DNA from: CAIYRG01 sp035632215
GTDB taxonomy: Bacteria > Pseudomonadota > Alphaproteobacteria > Micropepsales > Micropepsaceae
Direction: 5' to 3'
DNA length: 6,737 nt
Assembly: GCA_035632215.1 (NCBI GenBank)
Contig: DASQHF010000212.1
Span: 1 to 6,737 of the forward strand
Under the pieces are notes generated by a model. That model did no database searches. It saw only the letters and a program-made list of their open reading frames with translations, and was not told the DNA's origin. The stretch's first letter is position 1, and every line of letters starts with the position of its first letter. Below, in pieces: positions 5,473-6,737 of the stretch. The translations under genes were made by a program, and so were the position numbers.

Positions 5473-6651
5473 ATGAACACGCGCCGCGAACTCCTCCAAT
5501 TCCTCGCCGCAAGCTCCGTGCTTGCTCCCTCCACCCGCGCCTGGGCTCAGAGCGCAACGCCGCGCGAAGCAGCCGCGCTCAAGAGCGCCAAAGAAGCGCT
5601 CCAGGTCATGGACTTCGAGGAGGCTGCGCATCGCGCGCTTCCGCCAGCCCACTGGGGCTACATGGCAAGCGGCGTCGACGACGACGCGACGCTGAAAGCC
5701 AACGTCGAAGCCTTCAAGCACGTCGGTCTGAAGCCGCGCCGCCTTGCCGGCGTCGTGCAGCCCGACTTGAGCACGGAAGTTTTCGGTCAGCGCTGGCAGA
5801 CGCCGCTCTTCTTGTGCCCCGTCGGCGGACAGCAGGCCTTCCATAGCGAAGGAGAGCTCGCGACCGCGCGCGCGGCGAAAGCGCGCGGCCACACGATGAT
5901 CTTATCCAATGTCACGAGCACGTCGGTCGAGGACATCGCCAAGACGCTCGGGGTCCCGCCGTGGCAGCAGCTCTATTTGCCGGTCAAGTGGGACGACACC
6001 GAGAAGCTCGTCAAGCGCATCGAGGATGCGGGCGTTCCGGTGCTCGTCTGGACCATCGACGTGCTTCCGGGAAGAAACATGCCGACCGCCGCGCGCTTCT
6101 CGCGCGCCGACACGCGCGATTGCCTCTCCTGTCATCCGGGCGGGGGCGGCGTAGGGTTCCTGCGGCCGATGTATCGCGGCCTCGAGGGACGCATCAATCC
6201 GCCCGAAGCGAACTGGGCCACCTTCGACAAGCTGAAGAACCTCACGCGCATGAAGGTCATGCTCAAGGGCATCGACACCGCCGAAGATGCCGAGCTCGCG
6301 GTCCAGCACGGCGTCGACGGCATTGTCGTCTCGAACCATGGCGGCCGCGCGACCGAGACGCTGCGCGCGACGATCGACTGCCTGCCCGACGTCGTGCAGG
6401 CGGTGAGAGGGCGCGTTCCGGTGTTCCTGGACGGCGGCGTGCGCCATGGCGCCGACATCTACAAGGCGCTCGCCTCGGGCGCGCGCGGGGTCGGCATCGG
6501 CCGGCCGTATATCTGGGGCCTTTCCTCGTTCGGTCAGGAGGGCGTCGATCGCGTGCTCGAGATCCTGCGCGCGGAATTCACGCTCGCCATGAAGCAGATG
6601 GGCACCGCGAGCATCAAAGACATCACCGCCGCCCGCATCGCCCGGGCGTAG
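5473..6651 (+). CDS. Tat-exported FMN-dependent alpha-hydroxy-acid dehydrogenase
   Basis: Predicted 392-residue flavoenzyme of the glycolate oxidase/L-lactate dehydrogenase family, which oxidises 2-hydroxy acids to 2-keto acids. The N-terminus is a twin-arginine signal: TRRELLQ (3-9), a hydrophobic stretch (10-19), and a likely cleavage site after AWA (residue 25), so it should act in the periplasm. Compared with spinach glycolate oxidase, key residues are kept: Y63 (Tyr24), QLY 166-168 (Tyr129), T194 and D196 (Thr155, Asp157), K265 (Lys230), the SNHGGR motif with catalytic H289 and substrate-binding R292, and phosphate-binding DGGVR (320-324) and GIGRP (341-345). The usual QLD after SNHGGR is ATE. 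Loop 4 contains C217-L-S-C220-H221, a CXXCH motif. The substrate cannot be read from the sequence; glycolate, lactate, mandelate and others are all possible. ATG at 5473 places the twin arginines correctly. No Shine-Dalgarno is visible, and TAATCT (5461-5466) just upstream might mean a leaderless or near-leaderless transcript. Confidence 0.9.
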   Translation: MNTRRELLQFLAASSVLAPSTRAWAQSATPREAAALKSAKEALQVMDFEEAAHRALPPAHWGYMASGVDDDATLKANVEAFKHVGLKPRRLAGVVQPDLSTEVFGQRWQTPLFLCPVGGQQAFHSEGELATARAAKARGHTMILSNVTSTSVEDIAKTLGVPPWQQLYLPVKWDDTEKLVKRIEDAGVPVLVWTIDVLPGRNMPTAARFSRADTRDCLSCHPGGGGVGFLRPMYRGLEGRINPPEANWATFDKLKNLTRMKVMLKGIDTAEDAELAVQHGVDGIVVSNHGGRATETLRATIDCLPDVVQAVRGRVPVFLDGGVRHGADIYKALASGARGVGIGRPYIWGLSSFGQEGVDRVLEILRAEFTLAMKQMGTASIKDITAARIARA

Positions 6652-6697
6652 AATGCCCTCGCCTCCGCTGATCGCGAAGCGAGCAGTGCCCTCGAAT

Positions 6698-6737
6698 CCC
6701 CTCGCCCCCGTAAGGGGGAGAGGTCGGGGCGCCGGCC
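6698..6737. repeat. Third palindromic element, cut by the window end
   Basis: The hairpin CCCCC-GTAA-GGGGG (6705-6718) is flanked by CCCCTCG and GAGAGG. Bases 6698-6723 match the reverse complement of 1310-1335 at 25 of 26 positions. The element follows the dehydrogenase stop by about 46 bases and continues as TCGGGGCGCCGGCC to the window edge. It may help end transcription of the dehydrogenase gene, but no T-run is seen. Confidence 0.65.

Overview
The window looks like chromosomal DNA from a GC-rich alphaproteobacterium, probably of the Hyphomicrobiales (rhizobial/Bradyrhizobium-like). The evidence is the strong G/C third-position bias, the protein types, and the GC-rich palindromic intergenic repeats. 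The assignment is by feel, since the window has no rRNA, tRNA or marker gene. It has four well-supported genes and no sign of phage, transposase, CRISPR or RNA genes.

Layout. Bases 1-67 hold a three-armed inverted repeat. On the minus strand (1135 to 68) is a Rossmann-fold oxidoreductase of the ApbA/PanE (ketopantoate reductase) superfamily with GTG as its start. A 410-base divergent gap (1136-1545) holds an 18-base palindrome near the oxidoreductase start, a roughly 173-base nested palindromic element (1265-1437), and a 30-base-period tandem repeat just upstream of the next gene. On the plus strand follow a 12-TM MFS carrier of the oxalate/formate antiporter (OFA) family (1546-2799), an 835-residue membrane protein with a spermidine-synthase-like C-terminal domain (2822-5329), a second palindromic element (5334-5430), and a Tat-exported FMN-dependent alpha-hydroxy-acid dehydrogenase (5473-6651). 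The window ends inside a third palindromic element.

How the genes may work together (inference). The last enzyme should oxidise 2-hydroxy acids (glycolate, lactate or similar) to 2-keto acids outside the cytoplasm. The OFA carrier keeps the two basic residues that bind oxalate in OxlT, so it could import a small carboxylate. The ApbA/PanE-like enzyme could reduce a 2-keto acid in the cytosol. This is chemically coherent, but the genes are split by repeats and strand changes and no regulator is present, so a shared pathway is a hypothesis. The membrane spermidine-synthase-like protein has no obvious place in it.

The points most worth a second look are: a CXXCH heme-c-type motif inside the FMN-domain loop of a Tat-exported flavoenzyme; an internally duplicated membrane domain joined to a spermidine-synthase fold that has lost the usual catalytic residues; an inverted array of heptamers that supplies the annotated N-terminus of that protein; and different palindromic repeats at every gene boundary, two of which share a 26-base block in opposite orientation. 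I did not find a convincing wholly new system.
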